Shown here: piece after piece, positions 8,060 through 15,821 of the stretch
Numbering within the stretch: the stretch's first letter is position 1
How the letters are laid out: every line of letters begins with the position of its first letter
Assembly: GCF_003014695.1 (NCBI RefSeq)
Contig: NZ_PYAS01000017.1
Span: forward strand, 124,001 to 188,000
From: Dyadobacter jiangsuensis
GTDB lineage: Bacteria; Bacteroidota; Bacteroidia; Cytophagales; Spirosomataceae
DNA length: 64,000 nt
Reading direction: 5' to 3'
Notes under the pieces: generated by a model
What the model saw: only the letters and a program-made list of their open reading frames with translations
Told to the model about the DNA's origin: nothing
The model's database searches: none
Position numbers and translations under genes: made by a program

Positions 8060-9940
8060 ATGCTGAAACAGCCATTTAGTCGCCGGGATTTTTTGCGAGC
8101 CAATGCCATTTTCGGGGTCGGGGCAACGGTTTTGCCGGAGTTTGCTACCGGCGGTGTGGAAGGTGTCAAGGGTAGTCAGGAGGTGGTCAAGGGTGATCAG
8201 GAGGTAGTCAAGAGTGGTCAGGAGGTAGTCAAGAGTAGTCAGGAGGTAGTCACGGGTGGTCAGGAGGTGGTCAGGGATGGTCAGGAGACGACTTTGGGAC
8301 GAAAAGCGGGTGATGGACTGCTCTATTTTGATGGTTTTACGCGCATTGGGCCCAGGAAATACAAGCATCCGGCGGAAAAGTGGAAGCTGGACGACCTGTT
8401 GAAAGACATGGATCAATGCTCGATCTCGGCGGCATTGGTAGCATACACGCAGTCGCTCAATTATGATCTGATGTATTCCAATCTCGAACTGAACCGGATG
8501 CTCAAACCCTATCCGCACCTCTTCCCGATCTGGAACGTGATGCCGCACCAGACGGGCGAGTTCCCCGAGCCGGCCCAATTGGGTAAACTGATGTCGGAAC
8601 ACAACGTCCGCGCAGTAAGCATTCACCCCAAAACCAATGCATGGGACTGGAAAGCGCGGCATAGCACGCCTTTGTTTGCGCATTTGAGTAAAACAAAAAC
8701 ACTGACCATCACTACCGCCAGTGAGCTCGGTGCCTGGGAGGACGTGGAAGAATTCCTGATCCGTCAACCCTATTTACCGCTTTTGCTCACCGGTGCCGTA
8801 TGGAACGAGCAGCGCTACGTGCTTCCGCTCGTGCAGCAATACAAGAACCTGCATATCAGCTTCGATAATTTCCAGATCAATGAAGGCCTCGAATACCTGC
8901 ACCGCATTGGCTGTATCGACCAGCTGATTTTTGCTTCAAACAGCCCCACCATGTCGGCCGGCACCCACCGGACCTACGTCGACTACGCCGCTATTCCCGA
9001 AGCTGACCAAGCTAAAATAGCGGGTGGTAACCTGATGCGCTTGCTAAAAATCAGTTCTAAACCTGCATTGTGTGAGAATAAGAACGAGGATATCCTCATG
9101 CAGGCCGTGCGCGCGGGTTCGCCCCTGCCCGTACCTGTGATAGACATGCACATGCATATGCTGCACGAGGGATTGAATGGCGGTGGCTGGACCTACCGTA
9201 TGGAAAACGGCGGACCAAAAGGCATTTTCGCTATGGCCAAACGGCTTGGTTACCAGGGCGGCGGCATTATGAGCTGGAATGGCGTGGTGAGCCAGAATGC
9301 GATTGCCGGAAACCCGTGTACCGCCGAAGCGCTGGACGTTGCGCCCAAGGGCTACTGGGGCCTCGCTACTTTCGATCCAAGCCATTACAGCCAGGAGGAA
9401 TTGCGAAAAATGATCGCGCAGGTGTATGCCGATAAGCGGTTCATCGGCATGAAACCGTACCAGTTTTACGGATTCGAATACCACGATCCGGTGTACGATG
9501 TGTGGTGGGAATATGGTAATCAAAACAAATTTTACGGTTTGATCCACAATTCCCGCTCCGACTTGCTTGAAGTAGAAACACTTGCAAAGAAATACCCCGA
9601 CGTGCGCTGGGTGATCGCACACGCAGGCGGCAGCTACAAAATGGCCGATATGGCAATTGCCGCCATGAAAAAGTACCCGAATGTGTTCGCCGAAATCACC
9701 CTGACGCCTGTTCCGCTTGGTGTGATCGAGTACCTGGTGGCGGGCGCAGGGGAAAACCGAATCCTATATGGCTCCGACCTGCCCATGCGCGATCCCCGTC
9801 AGCAGCTCGGATGGCTGGTATTCTCCACATTACCATTGGAAATCAAAAAGAAAATACTCGCCGAAAACGCCATGCAAGTCATTAAGCCGTGCCTCGACAG
9901 GTTGCCGGAACATAACCGGCCGTCGTTGGCATCCACATAA
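8060..9940 (+). CDS. Exported double amidohydrolase (degenerate plus active domain)
   Basis: A 626-residue protein made of two amidohydrolase-2 type TIM-barrel units. A Tat-like signal (SRRDFLRAN) is followed at about residues 36-75 by an in-frame heptapeptide repeat (QEVVKSG and variants). The first unit, about 85-345, begins YFDGFTRIG and lacks the HxH metal motif. The second, about 368-610, has DMHMHM, a later IAHAGG and the catalytic-type YGSDLP, so it should bind metal. The protein therefore resembles a fused pseudo-dimer with one dead and one live barrel. It follows the HiPIP gene by 12 bases and precedes another amidohydrolase by 10. Reaction unknown; hydrolysis or decarboxylation of a ring-derived acid is usual for the family. 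Confidence 0.85.
   Translation: MLKQPFSRRDFLRANAIFGVGATVLPEFATGGVEGVKGSQEVVKGDQEVVKSGQEVVKSSQEVVTGGQEVVRDGQETTLGRKAGDGLLYFDGFTRIGPRKYKHPAEKWKLDDLLKDMDQCSISAALVAYTQSLNYDLMYSNLELNRMLKPYPHLFPIWNVMPHQTGEFPEPAQLGKLMSEHNVRAVSIHPKTNAWDWKARHSTPLFAHLSKTKTLTITTASELGAWEDVEEFLIRQPYLPLLLTGAVWNEQRYVLPLVQQYKNLHISFDNFQINEGLEYLHRIGCIDQLIFASNSPTMSAGTHRTYVDYAAIPEADQAKIAGGNLMRLLKISSKPALCENKNEDILMQAVRAGSPLPVPVIDMHMHMLHEGLNGGGWTYRMENGGPKGIFAMAKRLGYQGGGIMSWNGVVSQNAIAGNPCTAEALDVAPKGYWGLATFDPSHYSQEELRKMIAQVYADKRFIGMKPYQFYGFEYHDPVYDVWWEYGNQNKFYGLIHNSRSDLLEVETLAKKYPDVRWVIAHAGGSYKMADMAIAAMKKYPNVFAEITLTPVPLGVIEYLVAGAGENRILYGSDLPMRDPRQQLGWLVFSTLPLEIKKKILAENAMQVIKPCLDRLPEHNRPSLAST
8165..8283 (+). repeat. Helically phased GTCA repeat, read in frame
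   Basis: Twelve GTCA (one ATCA) tetranucleotides begin at 8165, 8175, 8186, 8196, 8207, 8217, 8228, 8238, 8249, 8259, 8270 and 8280. Spacings alternate strictly 10 and 11 bases, a 21-base unit averaging 10.5 bases per element, one DNA helical turn. Since 21 is divisible by three, the gene stays open and encodes tandem heptapeptides (QEVVKSG-like) between the Tat signal and the first barrel domain. A related 10-base-period array lies at 24914-25148. Confidence 0.9.
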
Positions 9941-9950
9941 AACCTAAACC

Positions 9951-10907
9951 ATGTGTAGCTCAAATCATTTATCGAGAAGAGAGTTTCTGGCCGGTACCGG
10001 GGCATTGCTGCTTGGTAGTACCATGGACGTGCGAGCCGCCGGGGTGACCTTTCAGGAGCCGATTATTGATATCCATCAACACGTCCACTATGCCGCTCGC
10101 CCCGACGACGTGCTCGTAGCCCACCAACGCGCGATGGGCATTACGCACACGATCCTGCTGCCTGCTGGCACACCTGCGTTCGGGACTTCGACGCATCAGG
10201 GCAAAACCAACGGCTTACAAGCACAATGCGACGGAAATGAGGCATGTTATGGTATTGCCCAAAGGTATCCCGGAGAGTTTGTTTTTGGGTCGAATGAAGT
10301 TCCCGATTTGCCCGACGCGGTTCAGGAAATTGAAAAATACCTGAAACTCGGCGGGCGTGTGATTGGTGAATTGAAATTTGGAGTGGATTGCGATTCGAAA
10401 GAAATGCAGCGCATTTACAAGCTGGCAGAAGAACACAATGTACCGGTGCTGATGCATTGGCAATTCCAGATGTTCAATTACAACTTCGAGCGGTTCCCGA
10501 AAATGCTTGAAAAATATCCGAAAGTGAATTTTATCGGTCACGCACAAACCTGGTGGGCCAATATCGACAAAGGTCATACCGACCAAAGCATTTTATATCC
10601 TAAAACCAAAGTGACGCCCGGCGGCCTAACCGACCAGCTACTGCGCGACTATCCGAACATGTACGGCGACATGTCTGCCGGCTCCGGCCTCCTGTCCATG
10701 ACCCGTGACGAAGATCACGCCCGCGAGTTTCTGACACGTCACCAGGATAAGCTCCTGTACGGCAGCGATTGCGACGATCATATCGGGTCGGGCGAAAAAT
10801 GCCAGGGTGCACAAACGATTGCCGAGATACGAAAACTGGCGGTTTCCAAGACAATCGAGCGGAAAATCCTGTATGATAATGCTAAAAAGCTTTTCAGAAT
10901 TGCGTAA
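9951..10907 (+). CDS. Exported amidohydrolase-2 family protein
   Basis: Exported 318-residue TIM-barrel metal hydrolase of the amidohydrolase-2 family. A Tat-like signal (SRREFLAGTGALLLGS) precedes the barrel. The first strand carries DIHQHVHY with the metal-binding HxH, a later strand IGHAQTWW supplies another His, and YGSDCDDHIG carries the Asp expected to activate water. It has a single domain, unlike its larger neighbour 10 bases upstream, and is the last gene of the rightward cluster, ending at a strong terminator. Family is clear; substrate is not. Confidence 0.87.
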   Translation: MCSSNHLSRREFLAGTGALLLGSTMDVRAAGVTFQEPIIDIHQHVHYAARPDDVLVAHQRAMGITHTILLPAGTPAFGTSTHQGKTNGLQAQCDGNEACYGIAQRYPGEFVFGSNEVPDLPDAVQEIEKYLKLGGRVIGELKFGVDCDSKEMQRIYKLAEEHNVPVLMHWQFQMFNYNFERFPKMLEKYPKVNFIGHAQTWWANIDKGHTDQSILYPKTKVTPGGLTDQLLRDYPNMYGDMSAGSGLLSMTRDEDHAREFLTRHQDKLLYGSDCDDHIGSGEKCQGAQTIAEIRKLAVSKTIERKILYDNAKKLFRIA

Positions 10908-10945
10908 AAAAAGGCCCTTCTGTGTTTGCAGAAGGGCCTTTTTAT
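10906..10945. terminator. Strong bidirectional terminator
   Basis: A near-perfect 17-base inverted repeat (10906-10922 with 10929-10945) has the GC core GGCCCTTCTG, a 6-base loop and A/T runs at both ends. It overlaps the stop codon of the rightward amidohydrolase and lies 16 bases beyond the end of the leftward oxidoreductase, so it serves both convergent units. Confidence 0.9.
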
Positions 10946-10960
10946 CAGTTATGCAGTACA

Positions 10961-12424
10961 TTATACACCCAGGCTCCAGCCTTCGCGATAAGTCCGTTTA
11001 ACCCATTGGTTAACCTCATCGAAGTTGGTCACTTTCATATTTTTATAATCCCAAAGCATTTTCAGGTTAGCTCCCGGATAGTCGTAGCCGTTACCGGTTG
11101 CTCGCGGCTTAGGCATATCCGCGCCCCGGATCGCAAGGTTCGCCATCAGGATCGCCTCGGTCAGAGGGCCTGCTTTTTCGAACGGCGAACTAAGCTCCAT
11201 TTTGCCATAGCCGGCGATACAACCCTCTACCCATTGTGCGTAGTGGCCTTCCGCCGAACCCGGCACCCGTGCAAATTTCTGTTTCACCTTCACCTCTTCC
11301 ATGCGTGAAAGTGGCAATAGACGCGGATTTGCAGCATATTCGCTGGCCATCATCTTGCCTTTGGTACCTACAAACAGAATCCCGCTGTTGCCGTCTCCGA
11401 ACAATTCGTTCGGACCGAGCTCTTCGGGACGCTCCGGCTTGATTCCGCCGTCCATCCAGTGCATGGTGACGTTTCCTTTTGTTTTCTTCGTTTTCGGGAA
11501 AGTAAGTGTAGCATGGCTCGAAGGCGGGCAACTGTCGGGGAAAATACCGCGCTTACCGAATGCGGTAAACACGCTTCCTACGCTCGCCTGCATGTCCACT
11601 GCATATTTCAGGTCGAGAATACGGAATGGCGCCTCCATGAGGTGACAGCCGAGGTCGCCCAATGCACCAGTACCATAATCCCACCAACCCCGCCAGCTTC
11701 CTGGAATGAGGTTATCTACATAATCTTTATAGGGTGCCGTACCGAGCCACAAATTCCAGTCAAGCTCCTTGGGAACAGCCGGTTTGTCGGTCGGCCAGGG
11801 AATGCCCTGCGGCCAGATCGGCCGGTTAGTCCAGATATACACGGTATGCACATTACCGATGATGCCGGCATCATGCCATTCGTGCAGCTGGCGTACACCA
11901 TCGCCCGACGAACCCTGGTTACCCATTTGCGTCACAACTTTGTATTTCTCTGCCGCTTCGGTGAGCATCCGCGCTTCGTAAATGTCGTGCGTCATCGGTT
12001 TCTGCACATACACGTGCTTGCCCAGCTGCATGGCCGCCATGGCTACCACCGCGTGGGTGTGATCGGGTGTCGAAACGGAAACCGCGTCGAAATTTTTGGC
12101 CTCCTTTTCAAACATTTCCCGCCAGTCTTTATAGAACTTGGCCTGTGGGAAATTCTTAACGGAGGTGGCTGCACGTCTGTCGTCCACATCGCACAGGTAG
12201 CCGATATTGGCCTTACCGCTTTTGAAGAAATTGGCAATGTCGGACGTACCTTTTCCGCCGACACCTACTCCTGCCACAGTCAGCTTGTCGCTGGGAGCCA
12301 CGTATCCTTTGCCCAGCACGTGGCGTGGGACGATCATCAGGCCTGCGGCGGTACCCGCGGCCGCTTTAATGAAATCCCTCCGCGAAGAAGAAGGCTGCTC
12401 TTGAACGGTATTCTTTTTTTCCAT
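10961..12424 (-). CDS. Exported Gfo/Idh/MocA family oxidoreductase
   Basis: NAD(P)-dependent sugar oxidoreductase-like protein of 487 residues. A Tat signal with SRRDFIKAAAG (residues 14-24) directs export. The Rossmann fold starts at about residue 48 with AGVGVGGKGTSD. The family motif EKP appears as QKP (residues 141-143), keeping the catalytic-type Lys. GDLGCHLMEAPF near 257-268 holds the usual downstream His. Exported members of this kind are common in Bacteroidota; some are glycosidases of GH109 type using bound NAD. It is apparently monocistronic and shares a terminator with the rightward cluster. Substrate unknown. Confidence 0.87.
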   Translation of the reverse strand: MEKKNTVQEQPSSSRRDFIKAAAGTAAGLMIVPRHVLGKGYVAPSDKLTVAGVGVGGKGTSDIANFFKSGKANIGYLCDVDDRRAATSVKNFPQAKFYKDWREMFEKEAKNFDAVSVSTPDHTHAVVAMAAMQLGKHVYVQKPMTHDIYEARMLTEAAEKYKVVTQMGNQGSSGDGVRQLHEWHDAGIIGNVHTVYIWTNRPIWPQGIPWPTDKPAVPKELDWNLWLGTAPYKDYVDNLIPGSWRGWWDYGTGALGDLGCHLMEAPFRILDLKYAVDMQASVGSVFTAFGKRGIFPDSCPPSSHATLTFPKTKKTKGNVTMHWMDGGIKPERPEELGPNELFGDGNSGILFVGTKGKMMASEYAANPRLLPLSRMEEVKVKQKFARVPGSAEGHYAQWVEGCIAGYGKMELSSPFEKAGPLTEAILMANLAIRGADMPKPRATGNGYDYPGANLKMLWDYKNMKVTNFDEVNQWVKRTYREGWSLGV

Positions 12425-12627
12425 GTACGTGATTTTTTGATTTAGGAAATGGATATACAGATTACAGGTACTTCACCTAAGTTTACTACTCGCCTAAGTA
12501 CTTTTTTTCAAGTATTTACTCTGAATATTGCAATAATGGCTATTACTTCCCCGCCCGCAGGATAGGAATGCAGCAAAAAAATCACAGTTTTTTCCTAACT
12601 TTTAACCAACTTCAAACACCCCTTCCC

Positions 12628-13146
12628 ATGAAAACACGTTTCCATTTTCGCACCGCACATTTCCAGTTGCTGCTGGCGGGCTGTATCCTGCTTGGCTTCG
12701 CTTTCAATACCCGCTCAGATGTTGGGAAAGGTAAATTGGTTTACAAAACCGGCAGCAAGGCTTTTGATATGAATATAAAATCGGCCTACTTCATTGCCGG
12801 GCCCGACGGCTTCGACAGCGGCAAGAAAATCCGCCGCCTGATTTTCACGACGAACACGCTGGACGACAAAATCAAGTCGTGTGGCGCCATGAATTGTGTG
12901 GATCAATACATTGAAGGATTGCAGGTGGACCTCGACGCCGCCCCGCGGTTGCTTTACTGGATCAGCTTGAACAACCAGCTGGTACAATATTCGGGCACCG
13001 CCCAGAACGAGTTCCTGACACTAACCGCCGACAGCCCTGACCACCTGGCGGGCACATTGAAATTCGATCAATCAGCCTCCGGTGGCCCGGCAGTGGATGT
13101 CACGTTTGACGCGAAACTGGTGAAAACGTTTGCAAAAGCGAGGTAG
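12628..13146 (+). CDS. Hypothetical exported protein
   Basis: A 172-residue protein I do not recognise. I start it at the internal ATG 12628 because that gives a normal signal sequence (MKTRFHFRT followed by a hydrophobic run); the frame opens 60 bases earlier. LLLAGC resembles a lipobox, but the residues after the Cys remain hydrophobic, so a simple Sec signal is equally possible. The mature part is beta-rich with a Cys pair (KSCGAMNC) that could form a disulfide. It stands alone, converging with the small membrane-protein pair 11 bases downstream. Confidence 0.65.
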   Translation: MKTRFHFRTAHFQLLLAGCILLGFAFNTRSDVGKGKLVYKTGSKAFDMNIKSAYFIAGPDGFDSGKKIRRLIFTTNTLDDKIKSCGAMNCVDQYIEGLQVDLDAAPRLLYWISLNNQLVQYSGTAQNEFLTLTADSPDHLAGTLKFDQSASGGPAVDVTFDAKLVKTFAKAR

Positions 13147-13157
13147 TGAATGATTTT

Positions 13158-13529
13158 TCAAGTCAGGCTTTCCAGCCGTTTCTGAGCCAGCTGATTCCTG
13201 TACCGTTTCATTTCAACTTTAATTTCTGCCAGTCTTTCCGACGAAGTTTCAGGATCTCTGTACTCCATTTCCAGGATCCGGATATACTTCTGCACCTTTC
13301 TTTCGGTGATGGCCAATGAAACCCAGTGAATAACTTCCTGAAAAACAAAACGTTTCAGGATCACAAAACTATGATAAACAAAGTAAGCCAGTAGTCCGAC
13401 CGTTACGAGCAGAGTTTCTTTCAAGGTGCCGTCAGGAATCCTGAATATCTCAGCACTCAAGGCAGTGGTGATCGTCGCAATGGCTTTACTTTTGGGATAA
13501 GTTGCCGGAGCAGCTTGCCGCGCAGGCAT
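13158..13529 (-). CDS. Hypothetical membrane protein with helical tail
   Basis: A 123-residue protein of unknown function. One membrane segment (about residues 39-60, TLLVTVGLLAYFVYHSFVIL) is followed by a charged, probably coiled-coil tail rich in Glu, Arg and Lys. Its start overlaps the stop of the upstream 72-residue gene by one base, so the two are translationally coupled and may act as a small membrane complex. Confidence 0.6.
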   Translation of the reverse strand: MPARQAAPATYPKSKAIATITTALSAEIFRIPDGTLKETLLVTVGLLAYFVYHSFVILKRFVFQEVIHWVSLAITERKVQKYIRILEMEYRDPETSSERLAEIKVEMKRYRNQLAQKRLESLT

Positions 13530-13747
13530 CAGTCGAGGATATCTTCAATTTCCTGAGAAAGGCCATCCCGGTGATACCGCCCCAACGTGACCGACTTGCC
13601 TGTTCTGGGATTGGTTAGGACAAAATCCCCGTAAAGGGCATTGTAAATGAAACGAACCGAGCGGTATGCAAGGCGCCCCAATTGGAAAACGAGCCAGGCG
13701 CCGGAGGCAATGAGAATGATGTCCGAAAGTAAGTTTGCTATTTCCAT
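13529..13747 (-). CDS. Small hypothetical membrane protein
   Basis: A 72-residue protein of unknown function. An N-terminal hydrophobic helix (about residues 5-24) is followed by a soluble tail containing PRTGKSVTLGRYHRDG. The gene is coupled by a one-base overlap to the following membrane-protein gene. I see no homologue I can name. Confidence 0.6.
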   Translation of the reverse strand: MEIANLLSDIILIASGAWLVFQLGRLAYRSVRFIYNALYGDFVLTNPRTGKSVTLGRYHRDGLSQEIEDILD

Positions 13748-13829
13748 AAGTCAGTGTGAGTTTCGTTTACCCGAAAATATGCCTTCTTTTCCGGTCAGAA
13801 AAATTTTGAATAAATTTTCTAATCACCGT

Positions 13830-14696
13830 TTATCCTGCGGCTTCGGTGGTGCGGAATTGCTTGCGATAGGCGGCGGGTGTCATGCCTCCGAACTTGCGGA
13901 ACTGCCTGAAAAAGAAGGGCGGGCTCTCGTAACCACAGGCAAAACTGATCTCCGCTACCTGCATATCGGTTTCGATGAGCATTTTGGAAGCGATGTTAAT
14001 GCGGTACTCATTCAAAAAGGTGAATAGCGGCTTCTGCATGGTCCTGCTGAAAAACCTCGAGAACGATTCCTCGCTCATACATACGAGCCCGGAAAGCGTA
14101 GCAAGCGTAATGCGCTCGGAATAATGCTCGCGAATGTAGTTGTAAACGGTATTAATGCGCTGGTTGTCTTCGTAGTTGAGCGGATACTCGAATCCCTGTT
14201 CACAAAGGAAGTGGATGTTTTTTACGGCCGCGAGCAATTCGAGTACTTCCAGGAACTTCATCAGCCGGGGAAACGGCTGCATTTCCAGCATTTCGGCCAG
14301 CATTGGTTTTACCCTCGCCGACACGCCCTGGTCAAAACGAATCCCCTGGCCGGCCATTTGAAGCAGTCGCTTCACCGACCTGAACTCCTCCACATCCAGC
14401 CAGCCGCTTCCCATAAACTCACCCGGCCATTGTACCACGATGGAGCTTGCGATTCCGATGCTATCCAGTGTGTTCTTCCAGCAATGCGGCAGGTTCGGGC
14501 CCAGTAACACCAGGTCGCCTGCCTCAAAACTTTCCATGCTGTTGCCCACGTAGCGAATGCCCTCGCTTTGGAGTATAACCGTCAGCTCATATTCAGGATG
14601 GTAATGCCAAGGAGCATCAAACTCCGCGACCTCGTACCCGAATATGCGAAACGAGGAATCGGGCAACGGCTGGAATGCTTCAAATTGTGCTTTCAT
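13830..14696 (-). CDS. AraC-family transcriptional regulator with cupin domain
   Basis: A 288-residue regulator. The N-terminal cupin-like effector domain contains WHYHPEYELTVILQ, typical of sugar-responsive AraC members. The C-terminal double helix-turn-helix (about 185-285) includes LATLSGLVCMSEESFSRFF and the signature ISFACGYESPPFFFRQFRK ending in MTPAAYRK. The gene is divergent from the PhyH dioxygenase at 14857 across a 160-base AT-rich gap, so it is likely to control that gene. Confidence 0.92.
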   Translation of the reverse strand: MKAQFEAFQPLPDSSFRIFGYEVAEFDAPWHYHPEYELTVILQSEGIRYVGNSMESFEAGDLVLLGPNLPHCWKNTLDSIGIASSIVVQWPGEFMGSGWLDVEEFRSVKRLLQMAGQGIRFDQGVSARVKPMLAEMLEMQPFPRLMKFLEVLELLAAVKNIHFLCEQGFEYPLNYEDNQRINTVYNYIREHYSERITLATLSGLVCMSEESFSRFFSRTMQKPLFTFLNEYRINIASKMLIETDMQVAEISFACGYESPPFFFRQFRKFGGMTPAAYRKQFRTTEAAG

Positions 14697-14856
14697 CGCT
14701 TAAAATTGCACTTTTATACCCTATTTAGCATTTATTACAAATCAAAGTTTCAATATTAATACAAAATAAGTTAGTTATTGATCAAAATCAGCAAGCCAGT
14801 TAAAAGATGACATCGGTCATATTTGTAATGCTAAAACTAATGCCGAACACGAAATC

Positions 14857-15738
14857 ATGGAAGTAGCAACACGGGATCTTTCCACGTATCATGAATTGAT
14901 ATCCGACTTGTTTAAACAGCCGGCCAGCCGCGAAGAATGGGATCAGTATCGCCTTAGCGACGAGCAGGTAGCGTTTTTTCACGAAAACGGTTACCTGTCC
15001 AACATCAAGCTGCTGGAAGAATGGCAGGTGGATGCATTGAACGAAGAACTGGTCGCCGCTACGGATCCATCCAACCCCAGCCATCATTTGTATTACGAGT
15101 TCCATTCGAATGAATCGGCTGACCCGAATGCGGTTCTTTTACACGCCCTGGGTGCCTGGCGTGTGACGGAAGGCTTCCACGACGTGCTCTGGAACCCTGC
15201 ATTCGTGATGGCTGCCAGCCAGCTGCTGGGAGATAAGGCTGTGCGGTTCTGGCATGACCAGCTTTTTTGCAAACCGGCCAGGCACGGCGGCGTGGTGGCA
15301 TGGCATCAGGACTATTCCTATTGGACACGCTCGGTACCGATGCAGCACCTTACTTGCTGGACGGGCCTCGACGACTCGCTGATTGAGAACGGATGCCTGT
15401 ATTATGTACCCAAAAGCCACCGCTGGGGCCTGCTCGACAAGCCCGAACTTGCCGGCGACATGGAAGGGCTTATGCATTACCTGACCGACGAGCAGAAAGC
15501 CGAGTTCAAACCCATCCCGATCGAAATGAAGCGTGGTTATGGCACATTCCACCATCCTTTGACGGTCCACGGATCATATGAAAACCGTTCAGAAAGATCA
15601 CGACGTGCATTTGTACTCAATGTTTTCGCCGATGGTACAATGTCCGACACCAATGCCACACTACTCGACGGTGTCCCCGTCATTCCGAAAGGAGAAAAGT
15701 TAAAAGGGCAGTTTTTTCCGCTGCTTTTCGACGCATAA
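14857..15738 (+). CDS. Phytanoyl-CoA dioxygenase (PhyH) family oxygenase
   Basis: Fe(II)/2-oxoglutarate-dependent oxygenase, 293 residues, no signal peptide. The metal triad is visible: WHQDYSYW gives His150 and Asp152, and the distal His lies in HPLTVHGS (about His238), followed by an Arg-rich stretch suited to 2-oxoglutarate binding. The gene is divergent from an AraC cupin regulator, suggesting induction by a small organic substrate. It is followed by a bidirectional terminator. Substrate unknown. Confidence 0.88.
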   Translation: MEVATRDLSTYHELISDLFKQPASREEWDQYRLSDEQVAFFHENGYLSNIKLLEEWQVDALNEELVAATDPSNPSHHLYYEFHSNESADPNAVLLHALGAWRVTEGFHDVLWNPAFVMAASQLLGDKAVRFWHDQLFCKPARHGGVVAWHQDYSYWTRSVPMQHLTCWTGLDDSLIENGCLYYVPKSHRWGLLDKPELAGDMEGLMHYLTDEQKAEFKPIPIEMKRGYGTFHHPLTVHGSYENRSERSRRAFVLNVFADGTMSDTNATLLDGVPVIPKGEKLKGQFFPLLFDA

Positions 15739-15780
15739 CGCTACTATTCCTAAATCCGCATTTATAACACACACACGATC

Positions 15781-15817
15781 AAAAGGCTGCCTATTTTATA
15801 TAGGTGGCCTTTTTTTG
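15781..15817. terminator. Bidirectional rho-independent terminator
   Basis: A 14-base stem (15781-15794 with 15800-15813, two G-T wobbles) with a 5-base loop has A-rich and T-rich flanks. It sits between the convergent ends of the PhyH gene and the membrane-protein gene that ends at 15822, and can serve both. Confidence 0.85.
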
Positions 15818-15821
15818 ATAC

